A stretch of DNA of 64,000 nucleotides from Bagarius yarrelli (taxonomy: Eukaryota > Chordata > Actinopteri > Siluriformes > Sisoridae), in assembly GCA_005784505.1 (NCBI GenBank), contig VCAZ01000022.1, forward strand, positions 3,737,195 through 3,801,194, written 5' to 3'. Of the stretch, positions 12,483 through 25,639 are shown piece by piece (within the stretch, counting starts at the first letter, position 1; the number at the start of each line of letters is the position of its first letter). The notes beneath the pieces were generated by a model. The model was not told the DNA's origin. It made no database searches and was given only the letters and a program-made list of their open reading frames with translations. A program made the translations under genes and the position numbers.

Positions 12483-13668
12483 ATCTGTTGGGTTACCCAA
12501 ACCTGAGCCCTGTTGTATGATCCAACTTTTTTCATCCTTGTGATTTCCAGATGTTGCTAAACAGATGGAAAATGTGTTCAAATAATTACTAAAGGTCTCA
12601 CGTATACATCTCGACTTTCCTCGAAAAATCAATGCAATTCAAGTGAATTGTAGCAACGAGGGTCTATGAATAATAGAGAGAAGAGCCTGAGCATGGAAAG
12701 ATCATTTGGGGAAAAGGTACTGCTTGAACAAAAAGGAAAAGTGAGGATAATAAAGAGGCTAAAAGTGATGGTTAAGTCACTCTGGGGACAGTAAATGCAA
12801 TAAAGCAATAAACTCTGACATTACCACAAAACATTTTTCAGGGGATGATGTAATTTAGAGGGACAACCCAAAGCACCTGGCAATTTATCCTCGTATTCAA
12901 TCACAAATTGAAAAAATTAAATTGATTAAATGACTAAATGCTTTTTAGGATTGATGAGCTTGTTCTAAGTCAAACTTTATTGCCATTATAGACATAACAA
13001 AATACAAATACACCAGGCAATACATGAAAAAATAGTGATTGTTAGTGCAGTCATGTGGCGTAAATAAATGTGGAAAATCCCATGAAAAGTGTCACATAGG
13101 GGCTAGAAAAGAGTTCAGAAGGATTTTATCATAAAGAAAATGCTGTGACAGGAATGATAAGTTATCACAGAGGGAATAAAAACCTCATCACAGTAATGTC
13201 ATCTGTGTTCAATCTACACACACTCAGACTTGAGGCTCAGAACTCTATTTTGCAAGGCAGGGGATTATTTTGAAATCCCAGCTATTTTCTCTGTCAATCT
13301 GGCAGAAATCAAAGAGCTAACAGACTTCTGTATCATGATAAAACCCTGGATTTATCACAAATAATGCACAGGGGCATCCAAAACAGCCTGAACCATAGGT
13401 CAAGTTGATTAATGTATTTACAAGAGCAATGTTGGAGTGTAAGATTTGGAAAAAAACAAAACAATGACAGTTCATATCATCAGTATTATAAAAAAAGCAG
13501 GCACACATTTTAAGGACCTGAATACGTGGGTATGTGTGGGAGTGGATATAAAGATATAAATAATTTTCTAACAGAAAAATAAAGAGGTTAAAACATGATT
13601 AAACCCACATTTGTTTTGTGGTTGTCAGGTGATCTACAACAAACATTTTGCAATATAAGGTATCTGAA
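12483..13668. other. Intergenic
   Basis: AAACTTTATTGCCATTATAG at 12973-12992 resembles the reverse of a LINE 3' tail but is too short to call. Nothing else seen. Confidence 0.55.
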
Positions 13669-13970
13669 AGGGCAGCACGGTGGCTTAGCACAGTTACCTC
13701 ACAGCAAAAAGGCCCGGGCAGGGGTCTCCCTGTGTTTTCGTGGGTTTACCCCGGGTACTCCGGTTTCTTCCCACAGTCCAAAAACAGGTGTTAGGTTAAA
13801 TGGTAATTCTAAATTTCCCATAGGAGTGAGTGTAAGTGTATGTGTGGCCCTGTGATGGACTGGCGACCTGTCCAGGGTGTCCCCCTTCTGCCTTTCGCCT
13901 TTTTATAGACGGTTGGGATAGATCCCTGTGACCCCGAGTTCGGGAATAAGCAGGTATAGAAGATGAATGT
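13669..13970 (+). mobile_element. V-SINE, plus strand
   Basis: Starts GGGCAGCACGGTGGCTTAGC, runs through CTCCGGTTTCTTCCCACAGT and GTGGCCCTGTGATGGACTGG and ends in GGGAATAAGCAGGTATAGAA. Part of the head is deleted (TTCGATTCC missing). Confidence 0.85.
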
Positions 13971-15949
13971 ATCTGGACTGATTGTGTGTGCACCTGTTTT
14001 CCTTCCATTTGACATCAAAATCCTAAACTTCTTAAAAATAACAGTTATAAGTTAATAAGTGCTTTTCTAAAACAATAATAATTATTTCAGTTATTGGAGG
14101 AGATCCAGATTGATTTCATCCACACATAGCATATGAAAGGCTTTTAGAGGAATGACTGCTGTAGGCTGTAGGGCTGCTGTAGGTGTTCCTAATGAGGGAA
14201 AAAGTGGGTGATAATATTTCAGGGAATATGGAAACCGGAGACTAATAAATACTCCATACAGTAGGAGAGATTTATTAAATATCTACAGATTCTTGGGTAG
14301 CTTAAAGATTTCTCATTTAAAGATTCTATTTTGTATTTTTGTGTTAAATCTTGCTTTTGTCAATCCAGTAGTTTCTGGAACACTTGATTTGAGGTGAGGT
14401 CTAAAAATGGTCTAAAGAAATGTTTCTTCCTTCTTTTGTTTTTTCCTCCTTTTTTTGATTAGATTTGTGGTCATTAAATTAATTCGAAATGACCTTTAAA
14501 GATTGCTTGGAATTAGAAGACAACACTATTACCCTTTTCCTAAACCATTTCTAAACATTTTTTGCACTGTTGCAGGGCACATTACCCTGTTAAAAGAGAA
14601 AAATTAAAATCATTAAAGGAACAAACTTGGTCTGCGACAATATTTAGGTAGGTGGAACGTGTCAAAGTAAAATCCACATGATTTCCAGGATCCAAGACTT
14701 AACAGCAGAACATTGCCTGTAGCATCACACTGCAAGTCAATTATTCAAGCCAAGTGTGAAAATGTACACATTACACAGCCAATAGCTAAGAAAATTCATT
14801 TATTCCATTTGTGAATTGTGGTTATAGTCTGATACATACAGCATCTTTTAGTATATTGCCTTTTACATCGTCATATTTATTAATAAATATAATGTACTCA
14901 ATTTCTAGTAAGGTGTTTATTGGATATACAGTTCATCAATGTAAAAGATATAAAAAAAAAAGAATATTAATTGCGAATTATTTGTAGGTTTTGTCACGTC
15001 TAACACTATTTTCCAGGAAAGAGATTTTCCTGAGACTTCTGTCTTTACTTTAGATCACAGTTTGTCCTCACAATTTAGCTTTTTGTGTATTGGTCTGTTA
15101 AGAACAATTTTCTTTAGGTAACAGTGAACAGCAGACCCCTTCCTTTTCCTGTAAATATGCATCCACATTAGCTTATACATGCTTTCCCAAGAGAATCTTA
15201 TGCATACATTCGAATTGAAAAATAATCTGCATTCAAATAAATAAATAAATACTCCTTTTATATTAACAAAAACAATTTAAAGCCTGTCTCTCTATTCTAG
15301 ACCGCCCGTGTATAAAACTTCTAAACGCCGTTTTGTGTCTTATTAAACTGTTTTTATTTTCTTAAGGATACTCTATGTTGATACAAGCTTTTCCACTCTA
15401 TTTTAAAATGCTATTGTTTTGTTCTATTGCACACAGACCGACACATCATTTTTTATTAATCTAGACTATTCTCCTAGCTCAGGATTCATTGCAACTCTGA
15501 GCAGAATAAAATGACATCTGAAGATAAATGATGCATTATAACCTCGTAAACACATTTTGAACTCTCGACCCTAAACAAAGCAGGTCCAGACAAATTACAT
15601 TAGGATGAAAAAGCGACACTGCGGTAACTTTGGGTTTGTGACTTTTGGCATCATAACCCAATCCTTATGACCGGGTTCAGAAAAGGCACGACTCAGCAGG
15701 TGGTAAATGGCTTTGCTAAAATTAACTATCCAATAGCGATGTCCAGTCCGCAAAAGAAAAGTTCTGTTTAACTGGTTAAAGTTATTTACTTTTCATTCAC
15801 TTTAGCATGTTAGTCAAGTATTTGCATGTAGACTATGCTAACTGATACACGGAAGTACAAAGAGAAGAGGGGGCTGCTCAATACGCAGGTGGTCAACTAG
15901 AGATGGTTACCCCGGTCTATATATGCCTCTGGGACTTTTTTTTCTTAGA
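13971..15949. other. Intergenic, nothing recognised
   Basis: AT-rich DNA without repeats or open frames that I can name. Confidence 0.6.
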
Positions 15950-17175
15950 TCTTAGATCAAAGTCTTGGGCCTGGGTTTGGGGTTGGACAGATGGAATTAC
16001 TGGGTCAAAGTGGGGTCTAGGATAGAAGTGGCTTTCTCCCCACAGTCTTTCCTCTGGGCCATATCTCTTTCAGTCGATCAGGTATTGTAACTGAGGGCTT
16101 GCTAATTTGTGGTTCCTGGGGTTGCATGGCATGATAAAGTTTTTTTGTTTAATGGTGCGCCAAATGTTCTCTATAGGTGAAAAATCTAGACTGCAGGCAT
16201 GTCAATTCAGCACCCGGACTCTCCTACCATAAGGCCATGCATTTGTAATAGCTGCAATATGTGGTTTTTGCATTGTCCTGCTAAAATACACAAGGCCTTT
16301 CCTGAAATTGACACCAATTGGAGGGGAGCATATGTTGCTCTAAAACCTTTATATAACTTTTAGCATTCATAGTGCCTTCCAAAACACACAAGCTGCCCAT
16401 AGCAAATGCACTTACAATACAATCACCTATACAATCAGAGATGCTGACTTTTTAACTGAACGCTGATTAGACACTGGAAGGTCTTCCTCCTCTTTAGCCT
16501 GGAAGACACGCCGTCCATCATTTCCAACAAGAATGGCACATTTTGACTTGTTTGACCAAAGAACACTTTTCCACTGTGATTCAGTTCATTTTAAATAAGA
16601 ACATGACGGCACTTCTGAACCATGTTCAAATATGGCTTCTTTTTTGCATGATAGAGCTTTAGTTGGGATCTGTGGATGGCACAGCAGATCGTTTGGTTTT
16701 CTGGACCATTTAGTAATGTCAATCACAGCATCATGCTGATGAGTCATGCAATGTGGTCTGAGGGCCTAAAGACCTCAGACATCCAACAAAGGTCTTCAGC
16801 TTTGTCCCTTACACACAGTTTCTCTTGTTTCTCTGAATTTTTTGATGATGTTATGCACTGTAGATGATGAGATTTGCTAACACTTTGTAAATTAATGTTG
16901 AGAAACATTGTTTTTAAAGTATTCCAAAACCTTTTACACACTCTTTCACAGATTGAAGAGCCTCTGCCTATCTTTACTTCTAAGGGTCTCTTTAAGACTT
17001 CCCTTTAATAGCTAATCATGGTTCAGTCCTGATGTCCAGTAACTAGGTTGCTAACTAAGTTAGTTGCTAAATGTTCTTCCAGTTGCTTTTTCACCCTTTT
17101 GTTATCACCGTGCGAACTTCTTTTGAGACCTGCAGCAGGCAATAAAATTTGTTATGTTAACTATGTTCTATTGTA
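15950..17175. mobile_element. Long degenerate interspersed element, family not certain
   Basis: The stretch with GGTGCGCCAAATGTTCTCTA, GGCATGTCAATTCAGCACCC, GCATATGTTGCTCTAAAACC and TGCACTGTAGATGATGAG looks like a DNA-transposon-like repeat frequent in teleosts, recalled rather than searched. It is about 1.2 kb and carries many stops on both strands; the open frames inside it (about 16676-16941) are short and unsupported. Confidence 0.5.
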
Positions 17176-17858
17176 ATTTGAAAGTCTTTTAGCTTTTATT
17201 TTATTTAAATTTAAATAACATCTCATCTTTTCGGGGATGTAAGTGGTAAGAAAAAAAAAACACTTTTACCCACGTCTAAAAATGGACATATGCATTGTAC
17301 ATGTTGCTGAGAGGTTTTCAAAACAAGAAGAATACAGTTAGCAGAGAAAAAAACAGTTAGCAGAGGGTCAGGATAGACCGATAATTTATCAGATTCTATC
17401 TTTCAAAATATATTTACCTTTAAGAGAATACCGTTTTTCTCATGTTATCAGCTTTTAAAAATATATATATATATATATACATATTTTTTATTTAAAAGAA
17501 AAATTAATTGGCTCCTCTGCACTTAGAAATTCTTACCTTGCAGGAAAGACACCAACACAGTCAATACATGAGAAGGAGTTGCGATGACGCATAAATAATG
17601 ATGCATCCAACCCACACACACGATTTTCAGAACCGAGCCAGGAGGGTCAATATTTATGGTCTCTTATTTTGTGTTCTATTCCACTCACATTTTAAAACAT
17701 AAAATATTTTTTAATGACAATCAAAACAACGAGGTGAAAACATAAAAAATTAACAAAATGAATGAGTTTATAGGAGCAGGTTAGGCTCCGCTCACGCACT
17801 GCATTTATTTCCAGTTAAAAAAAACAAAACAACAAAAAACAAAGAAACAAAACAAAAT

Positions 17859-18177
17859 GTATTCATTTATTTTCTATACTCGCTTATTTCCTTATACGGG
17901 ATCACGGGGATCTGCTGGAGCCTATCCCTGTCTCTCGGAATAGGGTGAAGGCAGGAGGGGTACTCTCTGGACAGTACATCACAGCCCCCAACCCCCCCAA
18001 AAAAACACACACTTACATTCACTCCTATGGGCACTTTAGAATCACTATTCAACCTAACATACATGTTTTTGGACTGTGGGACGCAAGCATAGGAAGAACA
18101 TGCAAAGTCCACACAGAAAGACCCCTACCCAGTAATCGAACCCGGGACCTTATTGCTGTAAGGCAACAGTGCTAACA
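17859..18177 (-). mobile_element. V-SINE, minus strand
   Basis: TTATACGGGATCACGGGGAT, GGCAGGAGGGGTACTCTCTG, ACATGTTTTTGGACTGTGGG and AATCGAACCCGGGACC in order, ending GGCAACAGTGCTAACA. Some of the core between the GGACTGTGG block and the tRNA head is deleted. Confidence 0.8.
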
Positions 18178-20029
18178 AAACAAAATACTGTTTAAATTCT
18201 AACACCATTTATTAAACGCTGCAATGCAATAATTGGACTATCAGTCATTTACATGGCCACCACGGAGTTCAACCAGCCTGCTAATTAAAATCATCTGTTT
18301 TTTATGCATGTTTGGTTTTTACTCTTTACAAGCATCTTTGATTTATTTCTCCATCTAGAATTATACACTATTTCTGTATGTTTAAGAAGCCTGTTAAACC
18401 CTGCTTTGAGTTTCAGTTTTTCTGTTTGTTCTCAACTCTTTCATTTTTTTCTAGCCTATGTTGATCTGTACATTTCGATAGACGTGTGCTCATTTGTATT
18501 AGCTTATAGATAAAAATTTGGAATTAATGATTTACTGGTTTATATTTCCTGCACTGTTTCTATTATATTTTGATTGTTACTAATTTTTTTTTGCTGCCTA
18601 AACCCCCTTGACATTTGGTCACCTTGACATTATTAGTTTAAAGAGCTAAAAGTTAAAAATAGCAAATAACGTATGAGCCAAATAACTTTTTCAATAGGTT
18701 TTGCCCCCTTTTTAACCCCTGTAACAAACCTTAGGACATTGAAGATAGTCTCCTCACCTGCGATTACGGCAGCCCAGGTGTGCAAAAAGATGAGAGCAGG
18801 CCAAGATGGAGTATTGGCAAGACTACTTCAGGAGGCCAAGGTCTCAACTGGAACCTGTGATTATCATCGGTGACTGTGTGGAGTCGTCGGACTACTTTGG
18901 AATACTTTGATACCAGCAAATGCAAGACGCATCACATTTCCAATGTCTTTTGTTTTGGTTTTGATTAACACAAGAATGTATAGTTTTAATATTAAGGTTG
19001 CACTAAAGCCAGACTAAAGTTAATGACTCCAGAGTCTGACATAGTCTAACCTTCTAACTGATAATAGGTGGTCTGGACTGCAAGAGGGTGTCAAACGACA
19101 TGTAAAACAACAGTTCACAGTTTCGATTGTTCAGCATCATTTTTAAAGATGTGAAACTGTAAAATGTTTTAGAAAAAAAACCCTACCTGATGTGCAAACA
19201 GATCTTTTTAAAGAGAGTTGTGCAATGTAGTGGTCCATAGAATAAACTTTACACCAAATAAAAATGAATGGCAGCAGGAGAGAGAAAGTAAAAGTACGAT
19301 ATATAAATATGTGAAAAATATTGTGTACCAAAAAATATTTTCGTGTGATGTATTTTAAATTTAATGTATTTTAACAATAAACATAGTCTGACACAAATAC
19401 AAAAAAAACAATGTTCCTAAAAACCTTTAGGCTAAAAATATTTTACTACTGTATATATTTTACTAAAAAATATATAAACTACTGATAAAAAACTAAACAT
19501 AAAACAATAATTAAGCTAATTAAAGAGCTATTTATATATGCATATGTGATGCTAGCGAGAGCACATGGGTAGAGCAGTGCTGTGCAGAGAACTTGGTGGG
19601 CGGTTTAAGGTACTGGGTTCAATGAGTTTACCCTGCTAAGGCTGTGATTTTATGAGCTGTGTGAGGAGTTGTCTTGTTGGCTGGGAATGTTATGTTGATG
19701 AAAATATTCATATTAAAAATGTTTTAAATAGACAAACTTTTTAGATTCTTTATACAAACCACTTGCAGGGCAGTTAGGGGTTGTATGCTATCATATTTGT
19801 AGCATTAAGTCTCTTTTTTCAAGATTAATAGGACCCCAAATAAAAAGCCTTACTTGTGTGTGTGTACGTCATGCAGGACATGTCATGGGTCTTTTGAAAC
19901 TGTCGAAAAAGGCTGACAGTGTCTTCCTAGGATACTTAAAAGACTTTAGTTATCACCTTGCAAATAGGAACCAATCAGAATCTGGAAATGAAGTATTACA
20001 ACCTGCTTCAAAGAACATTGCCCACCAGG
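18178..20029. other. Intergenic with weak LINE-like remnant
   Basis: 18725-18870 reads SPAITAAQVCKKMRAGQDGV, then LARLLQEAK, loosely like the start of a LINE reverse transcriptase domain (DV..KMRAGKA.GPDGI). Too short and diverged to be sure. The remainder is AT-rich and unremarkable. Confidence 0.35.
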
Positions 20030-20400
20030 ACAGACAAGCTTCTGAAGGTGGTGAGAGCAGCTGAGGATACCATTCACACTGAACACTCTGATTTGCAGCT
20101 CTAGGGCTACTAGGGCCAGAAAGTTTACAAACCTGGAATAGATTCTTTTTCTTTCAGTCAGGAAGACATGAAATAATGAGAAGGAGCTTCTTGCTGCAGG
20201 CCATTTGGGCCCTCAACCAGAGTTTTTGAACTTTCTTCTGGACCAGTTTCTTTTTCACTACTACCTCATCTACTAACTCCCTTTGCACATATACATTATA
20301 CTACAGTTTGCATTGTATTCTTCACAAAGACACTTTATTCATCCTATTATTACTATATTTTTCTGTATAGTTTTATATTAATAGTGGCAGCAACCTTCAG
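20030..20400 (+). mobile_element. Degenerate LINE ORF2 3' end
   Basis: AAGCTTCTGAAGGTGGTGAG reads KLLKVVRAAEDTI, and about 120 nt later TCAGGAAGACATGAAATAAT reads SGRHEIMRRSFLLQAIWALN before a stop. Both are typical of the C-terminal end of L2/CR1-group ORF2 proteins, now in different frames. An AT-rich tail follows. Confidence 0.55.
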
Positions 20401-22701
20401 AGGATCATTGAAAGCGATCTATATCCTGGCGTCCCAGACATCCTCTCCAGGTAGTGGATGAAGCCCAGGAAATGCAATCTCCACCCAACGGTGGTAGAGC
20501 TCCTATCGAAATGCTATGGCAGAGCAAGGTTCTCAAACCTGGTGTCTCTTTTTAGTCATCCGTTCCAGTTACCTGTCAGGAAGGAATATTAACAGCCACC
20601 AGCTTATTTTGTAACAATACAAGGGGAAACCATCTGTACACACCGGGCACAGACTTGTCTGTGGTCAGCATTTCATATCTCACCACAAGTCTCTGCTTTC
20701 ACTGACATGCTGTAAATAATAAGCATCTGTTTGCTACCTTAGTTAAAGTTAAGACTAAAGAGAGGATAAAACAATGGCTAAACAATGCAGGAAACCGGCC
20801 CTCCAGGACCGAGGTTGCCCACCCCTGCTCAAGAAGAACCACATTTAGGTACTGAGTGGCCTAGTGTCCAGACCATAGAAAATCTGTGAAGCTGAGCTGA
20901 AGGTTTGACTTGAAAGAATGATGGAAAGCACCTGCAAGGAGAAGTAGGACAAAATTCTTCTGAGATGTGTGCAAACTTGGTAGCTAACTACAGAAGAGAA
21001 ATTAAAATAATTTTTTCCCCCTCGTTGTATCTACTAGGTAAAGGTACGTTAAGGGTTTCTGGTGGATCTCCATCAGCAATACATTGAGTTATTCGGCCAT
21101 CAACATATTTGATTTCACAATCACTACTTTCTTCACACATTCTTCATACAGCGCAGACTTTTTGACCTTGCATACTTAGTAACTTTTCTTTAACAGGACG
21201 AAATCAAGGAGAAGATGACTAATACAACCATACAGTACGTGTTCCTAAGCATAGTCAAGCAAAGTCAAAAAACAAAATATGTAGGTGTTTGAGGTTCAAA
21301 ACAAGATTGCATCATTCGCTTACAGCTTTCGGTTGCTGATGGAATCTGATGTAAAGTGCTGATGCTTACTTAGAAAGCCAAAAACAGACGAGCCCACACT
21401 TACCTGAAGGTGCTTACGACACTCTGGCCGGAACTTCGCTTTCTTTAAGCCTTGAGCATGACTCCACTCAACCCACAATCCCTCAAGGTATAAAGAAAGC
21501 ACACATCATGCTACTTTTTCTTTTTTACCCAGGCACTGATATGGTGTAATGAACATCCCCTGGCGAAGTCACTGCCGGTTTCACACCTTCCTTTTTATCA
21601 CTATAATGTAGGATATTTCAAATCAACCTCAACAAAACTCCTCAGCTTTTTTGTGGACATTGCGTTAATAAAATTAGAATCAAGAAAAAACATTTCAACA
21701 CATTTTTTTTTACCTTCTCTGCTGGCCCCTGATGACCCACCATTGTCTAAATGTAAAAGTAGAACTGCAACAAATATTGGTAAATTGTTTAAGAAGCCAC
21801 GCCCACTAAACGTTAACAAATGCTAGAATTAATTTTAAACATAATTAGTAATAAGGAATTTTGTCATTTAAAATTTTATTGTTGTTGTGAATCATTCTAA
21901 CATTTCCAAGGCAGATTCTTTAACTTTTTATAGTTTTTAAAAAAAAAAAAAAAGTGAAACATCCGACAGTACAGTCTTGCACAGTTTTATGATGAAACAA
22001 AATGCAATGACAGGACAAAGACGATTATTTTACTTTACAATATGCAGGAGTTTTTTTTTTTTATTTGAAATATTATATATGCTTAATACGTTTAGGCAGA
22101 AATGCATTTATATTTTAATGAAAGTCAATTTTAGTCAACAGATACTGTGTCTACACCAGCTTGTGCTTATGACCTTAAGACCTCTGCAAAATGTGCTTCT
22201 TTTCACCATTACCTCATTTCCTACCTCCACATGGGGTCCTTGGATTAGAAGCAGTACACAGCAGCTAGTCATTCTGACCACACCTACATGTCGGGAATGC
22301 TACTAATAATGGATGTCATGCAAACAAACACAGAATCGTTTGGAAAGCTAAATAGAAGACAGACTTGTTCCTTTTTGTTCGATGTCATCCCTTACACTGC
22401 ACGATTTCCAAAGCGGTCAGATTACCGTTGTTTTCACACTGCTTGACAATCTTGGGCAAGATTTACGTGCTGCTGTGTTCACATGCACATTAGCTTAGCG
22501 ACAGGAGGTTACAAACTGCATGACTTTACAATAGGTAGAATTGCCAACAACTTTTGTAAACAGGAAAGGTTATTAAATGGTAGCCCACAAGAAGTTCGCA
22601 ATACAAATGGTCTGCACGCTGATTTGCAGCAAAAGGATGTAAAAGAAAAAAAAAGAATTAAAAACAAAGGAAACACAAGCCATGCTTGCTGATATTGTGG
22701 T
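20401..22701. other. Intergenic
   Basis: CCTCCAGGACCGAGGTTGCC at 20801-20820 and CACCCCTGCTC resemble a common fish repeat end. Nothing else is recognised; open frames are short and unsupported. Confidence 0.5.
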
Positions 22702-22821
22702 CTATAACTTCTCCCTGAACATTATTCAGCCCTGTATCCTGCTCTCTCATTGCTGGTAAGACTATAACTTCTCCCTGAACATTATTCAGCCCTGTATCCT
22801 GCTCTCTCATTGGCTGTAAGA
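22702..22821 (+). repeat. Two-copy tandem duplication, 60-bp unit
   Basis: TATAACTTCTCCCTGAACAT begins at 22703 and again 60 bp later at 22763. The two units differ only near their ends (CATTGCTGGTAAG against CATTGGCTGTAAG). The high identity suggests a recent event. Confidence 0.95.
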
Positions 22822-23218
22822 CATCACCGGTGTGTTTTTTTATACGAAACTAATTTAACACTGCTGGATTTGCAGACAAGTCCATGTATTTAGCATGGCA
22901 AATATTTCACAGTCTTTGGTGAGGCTTTGTTGTTCCATCGCAATATTATATTATGCTGTCCTTCTACCACAACCTGGGGGCCATGTAAACCATGTCCCAT
23001 TGAAATTGATAAAATAAAACACGTTTGCATTTGGGATTAACATAGATTCACTCTCATCCTCATAAGCGTGGAGTGAACACACGAACCTCCTTCTTCAAGG
23101 TGCATCTTTAAAAATGCAACAATTTCAATACAATTTAAGATATTTAGAAATTAAGCATTCTGCTTATTGGGGGGGGGGGGAAGCAACCCTAACCCCTTTT
23201 AGCTTATCGGGCCCCTAA

Positions 23219-23398
23219 GCATTTGCCAGACACCCTTATCCAGGGCAACTTACATTTATACAACTGAGCAATTGGGGGTTAAGGGCCTTGATCAGGGACC
23301 CAGCAGTGGTGCCTTGGTGGAGCTGGGAATCAAACGTACAATCTTCAGGTTAGTAGTCCAACACCTTAACCATGAGCCACCACTTCCCACCACTTCCT
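23219..23398 (-). mobile_element. tRNA-derived SINE, nearly full length, minus strand
   Basis: ATTTGCCAGACACCCTTATC, CAATTGGGGGTTAAGGGCCT, GGAGCTGGGAATCAAACGTA and GTCCAACACCTTAACCATGA in the reverse of the 3.4 kb copy order. A run of 12 G lies just upstream (23170-23181). Confidence 0.85.
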
Positions 23399-23887
23399 AC
23401 TTCACATAGTTAGCTTAGCATAGTTAAAAAGTGTCTAGTATTTTCTAATAATATTACTGTATGTGTGCTCATGTGAAACTCCAATTAATTTAAGTAAGTA
23501 TTATAAAAGGTTGCACCACCAACACCAGCAAAGCTAAAATGATCACACATGAAGAGAAGGTAGAGCAGATAAAAATGTGACGTTATTTAATAGCTCTGTA
23601 TGAAATCCTTTCTGATGGATTCTGCTGTCTGCTCCTTCTCTTCACTGACAGGATGATGCATTATAAATACACTCGATCTGAGGGCCGCTGTTTTCTATGG
23701 AGGCTATGCAAAATACTTTAATACTGTTACCTAGTCTGCAGTCTCTATTACATTTTCAGCAGGTTACAAGCTGTCAATGGGAGTAATATGTTTCAAAATT
23801 ATAACTCCTGCATTCCTTGTGGAGTTTTTTTTAGAAGGAAGAAGGTCTGTATGAATCAAATATTAAATTAAATAAATATTAATGAGT

Positions 23888-24095
23888 AACATATACTGCT
23901 TAAAAAAATTAAAGGAGCACCTTTTGATCGTAGCTTAGCATCAAGTCTGGGATATTGATTTGGTAAGTTAAGTAGCAAAGACACTTGTTGATCAATTTGA
24001 GCTGTTTTGGTGTCAATGAAACAGGTGCATTACAGGACCAATAATGATACAACACCCAAAACAGGTGAAAGCCACTAAGACTTTGTCCTCCCTAT
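23888..24095. mobile_element. Terminal part of a Tc1-like element
   Basis: TATACTGCTTAAAAAAATTA followed by AAGGAGCAC resembles the terminal inverted repeat of Tc1-like elements that begin CACTGCTCAAAAAAATTAAA. No matching opposite end or transposase was found, so this is a truncated end. Confidence 0.5.
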
Positions 24096-24167
24096 TTATT
24101 TCTTACTGTTTTTTATTAGTTTTACATTTAGCAAGGGTCCGTGTGTCTCCCAACACAGTCCCAGTTA

Positions 24168-24480
24168 AGGCTGTGCCGATAAATGATCTCATATTGAATC
24201 GCAATAAACTTTTTTATCAATGACGATAATAAGATCTGGATATTTTTACTCGATATGGATTAAAACCTGTTATAGTTTCATCATCTTCTCGGTGAGACAC
24301 TGTGCTCCATGAATAAAATCTTTGTTTTGTACAGCAGTCACAAAGAAAAAAGCTAAACATATGACATGTTTTGAGAAAGCTGAGTTTCTTGTAATTAAAT
24401 GATGCAAACCATTTAAAGATACAATTAACAACAGGTCTAATCAGGTCTTTATCAGACCGCAATTACAAAACATACATTTA
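24168..24480. mobile_element. Fragment resembling the fish 'gatatcg'-type hAT-like repeat
   Basis: GGCTGTGCCGATAAATGATC and GACGATAATAAGATCTGGAT resemble a non-coding hAT-like repeat that is common in fish genomes (recalled, not searched). No transposase coding sequence is visible. Confidence 0.35.
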
Positions 24481-24841
24481 AAAAACTGTAACAAACTCAC
24501 CTACTTACCTGACCTCAGAATGTGAGTCGTACCGTTGCGCTAACACAGGGCAAATGCTACAAAAAAACTAACAAATTAGCTTCTGTACTTGTGTGTTTCA
24601 TGTCCTTTCAAAATAAAAGTATTTAGTCCTTATACCATACATGTTGTGCTGAATTTATTGGATGTCCATAATGACCACCAGTGGAAATGTCTCCAAACAA
24701 ACTATTAGAAACACCCTTTATAAGGGTGGCCTGGGGATGCCTGGGGGTGCAACTCGATTGGTATTTGCCATAGTCCACTAGAATTGGCATGTCCACCACT
24801 GGTGCACTGTGCTTTTCATCCTGAGCAGATGTGGTGTAAAA

Positions 24842-25045
24842 AAGTGTTTGCCAAGTCCTGACCTGAATCCAATTGAGATACTGTGGCATGACCTTAAAAA
24901 GGTGGTTCATGCTCAAAAATCCTCCAATGTGGCTGAATTGCAACAATTCTGCACTAATGAATGGGTCAAAATTCCCCCACAGCGCTTTAACAGACTCATT
25001 GCAAGTTATCAAAAACGCTTGATTGCAGTTTTCCTTCACTGTTAG
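24842..25045 (+). mobile_element. Tc1-like transposase C-terminal fragment
   Basis: The plus strand reads PSPDLNPIEILWHDLKKVVH, then VAELQQFCTNEW and IPPQRFNRLIASYQKRLIAV, then a stop. This is the typical C-terminus of fish Tc1 transposases, including the third catalytic acidic residue (E in NPIE). The N-terminal domain and the first two Asp are absent upstream. Confidence 0.85.
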
Positions 25046-25639
25046 TTCATGGATCAATGATTTCTCAATCTTAGATCCTTAAGTTGTCACAGTTTGTTTC
25101 TCCTATTTAAATTATATTTTACTGTTCGGTCCCAAAGTATTATACTGAACATCGCATTGGTTAAATTGATCTGTTTTGGGCTGCGAATTTTCTTTGTCTA
25201 TTTTTGTCTGGTTGAAATGCAAATACTGTTAAATAGACTTAGACAGTTAAAAACGTCTCCTCATGAGGGGCTCCCGAAGCGCTTTCATTGGGTGACTGCA
25301 AGTTTCATTCCCAACAGCCGCCATCTGTGGCAAGCATTCCAATTCTGCATACTTGATCCTGCTGTCTGGGTAAGTGGAATGACATTTCTTTTAATTATAT
25401 GTGACACGCAACAATCATATACATCTGTGGGGTAATTTCCTTGCAACATGGCAGTTTCTTTTCCCCTCAGTTAAGCTAAAATGTACCACATAATAGAAGG
25501 TTTTTTCAAAAAAGCATATGTTAATTCTCTTTCTCTATAATTAGTTCCTGATATGTGGTAATGGTGAAACTGACTAGTGGGGTTAAAATTGGGACAGGGT
25601 GGGATATTCAGGGGAAAAAATGCTATAAACAGAAGACGG

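Noticed and set aside
19560..19625. tRNA-like text (GGGTAGAGCAGTGC ... GGGTTCAATG)
   Set aside because: No stems can be drawn and the spacing is wrong; chance or very old SINE.
24623..25057. 144-codon minus-strand frame
   Set aside because: Overlaps the plus-strand transposase C-terminus, which has clear SPDLNPIE and IPPQR motifs; the minus frame has none.
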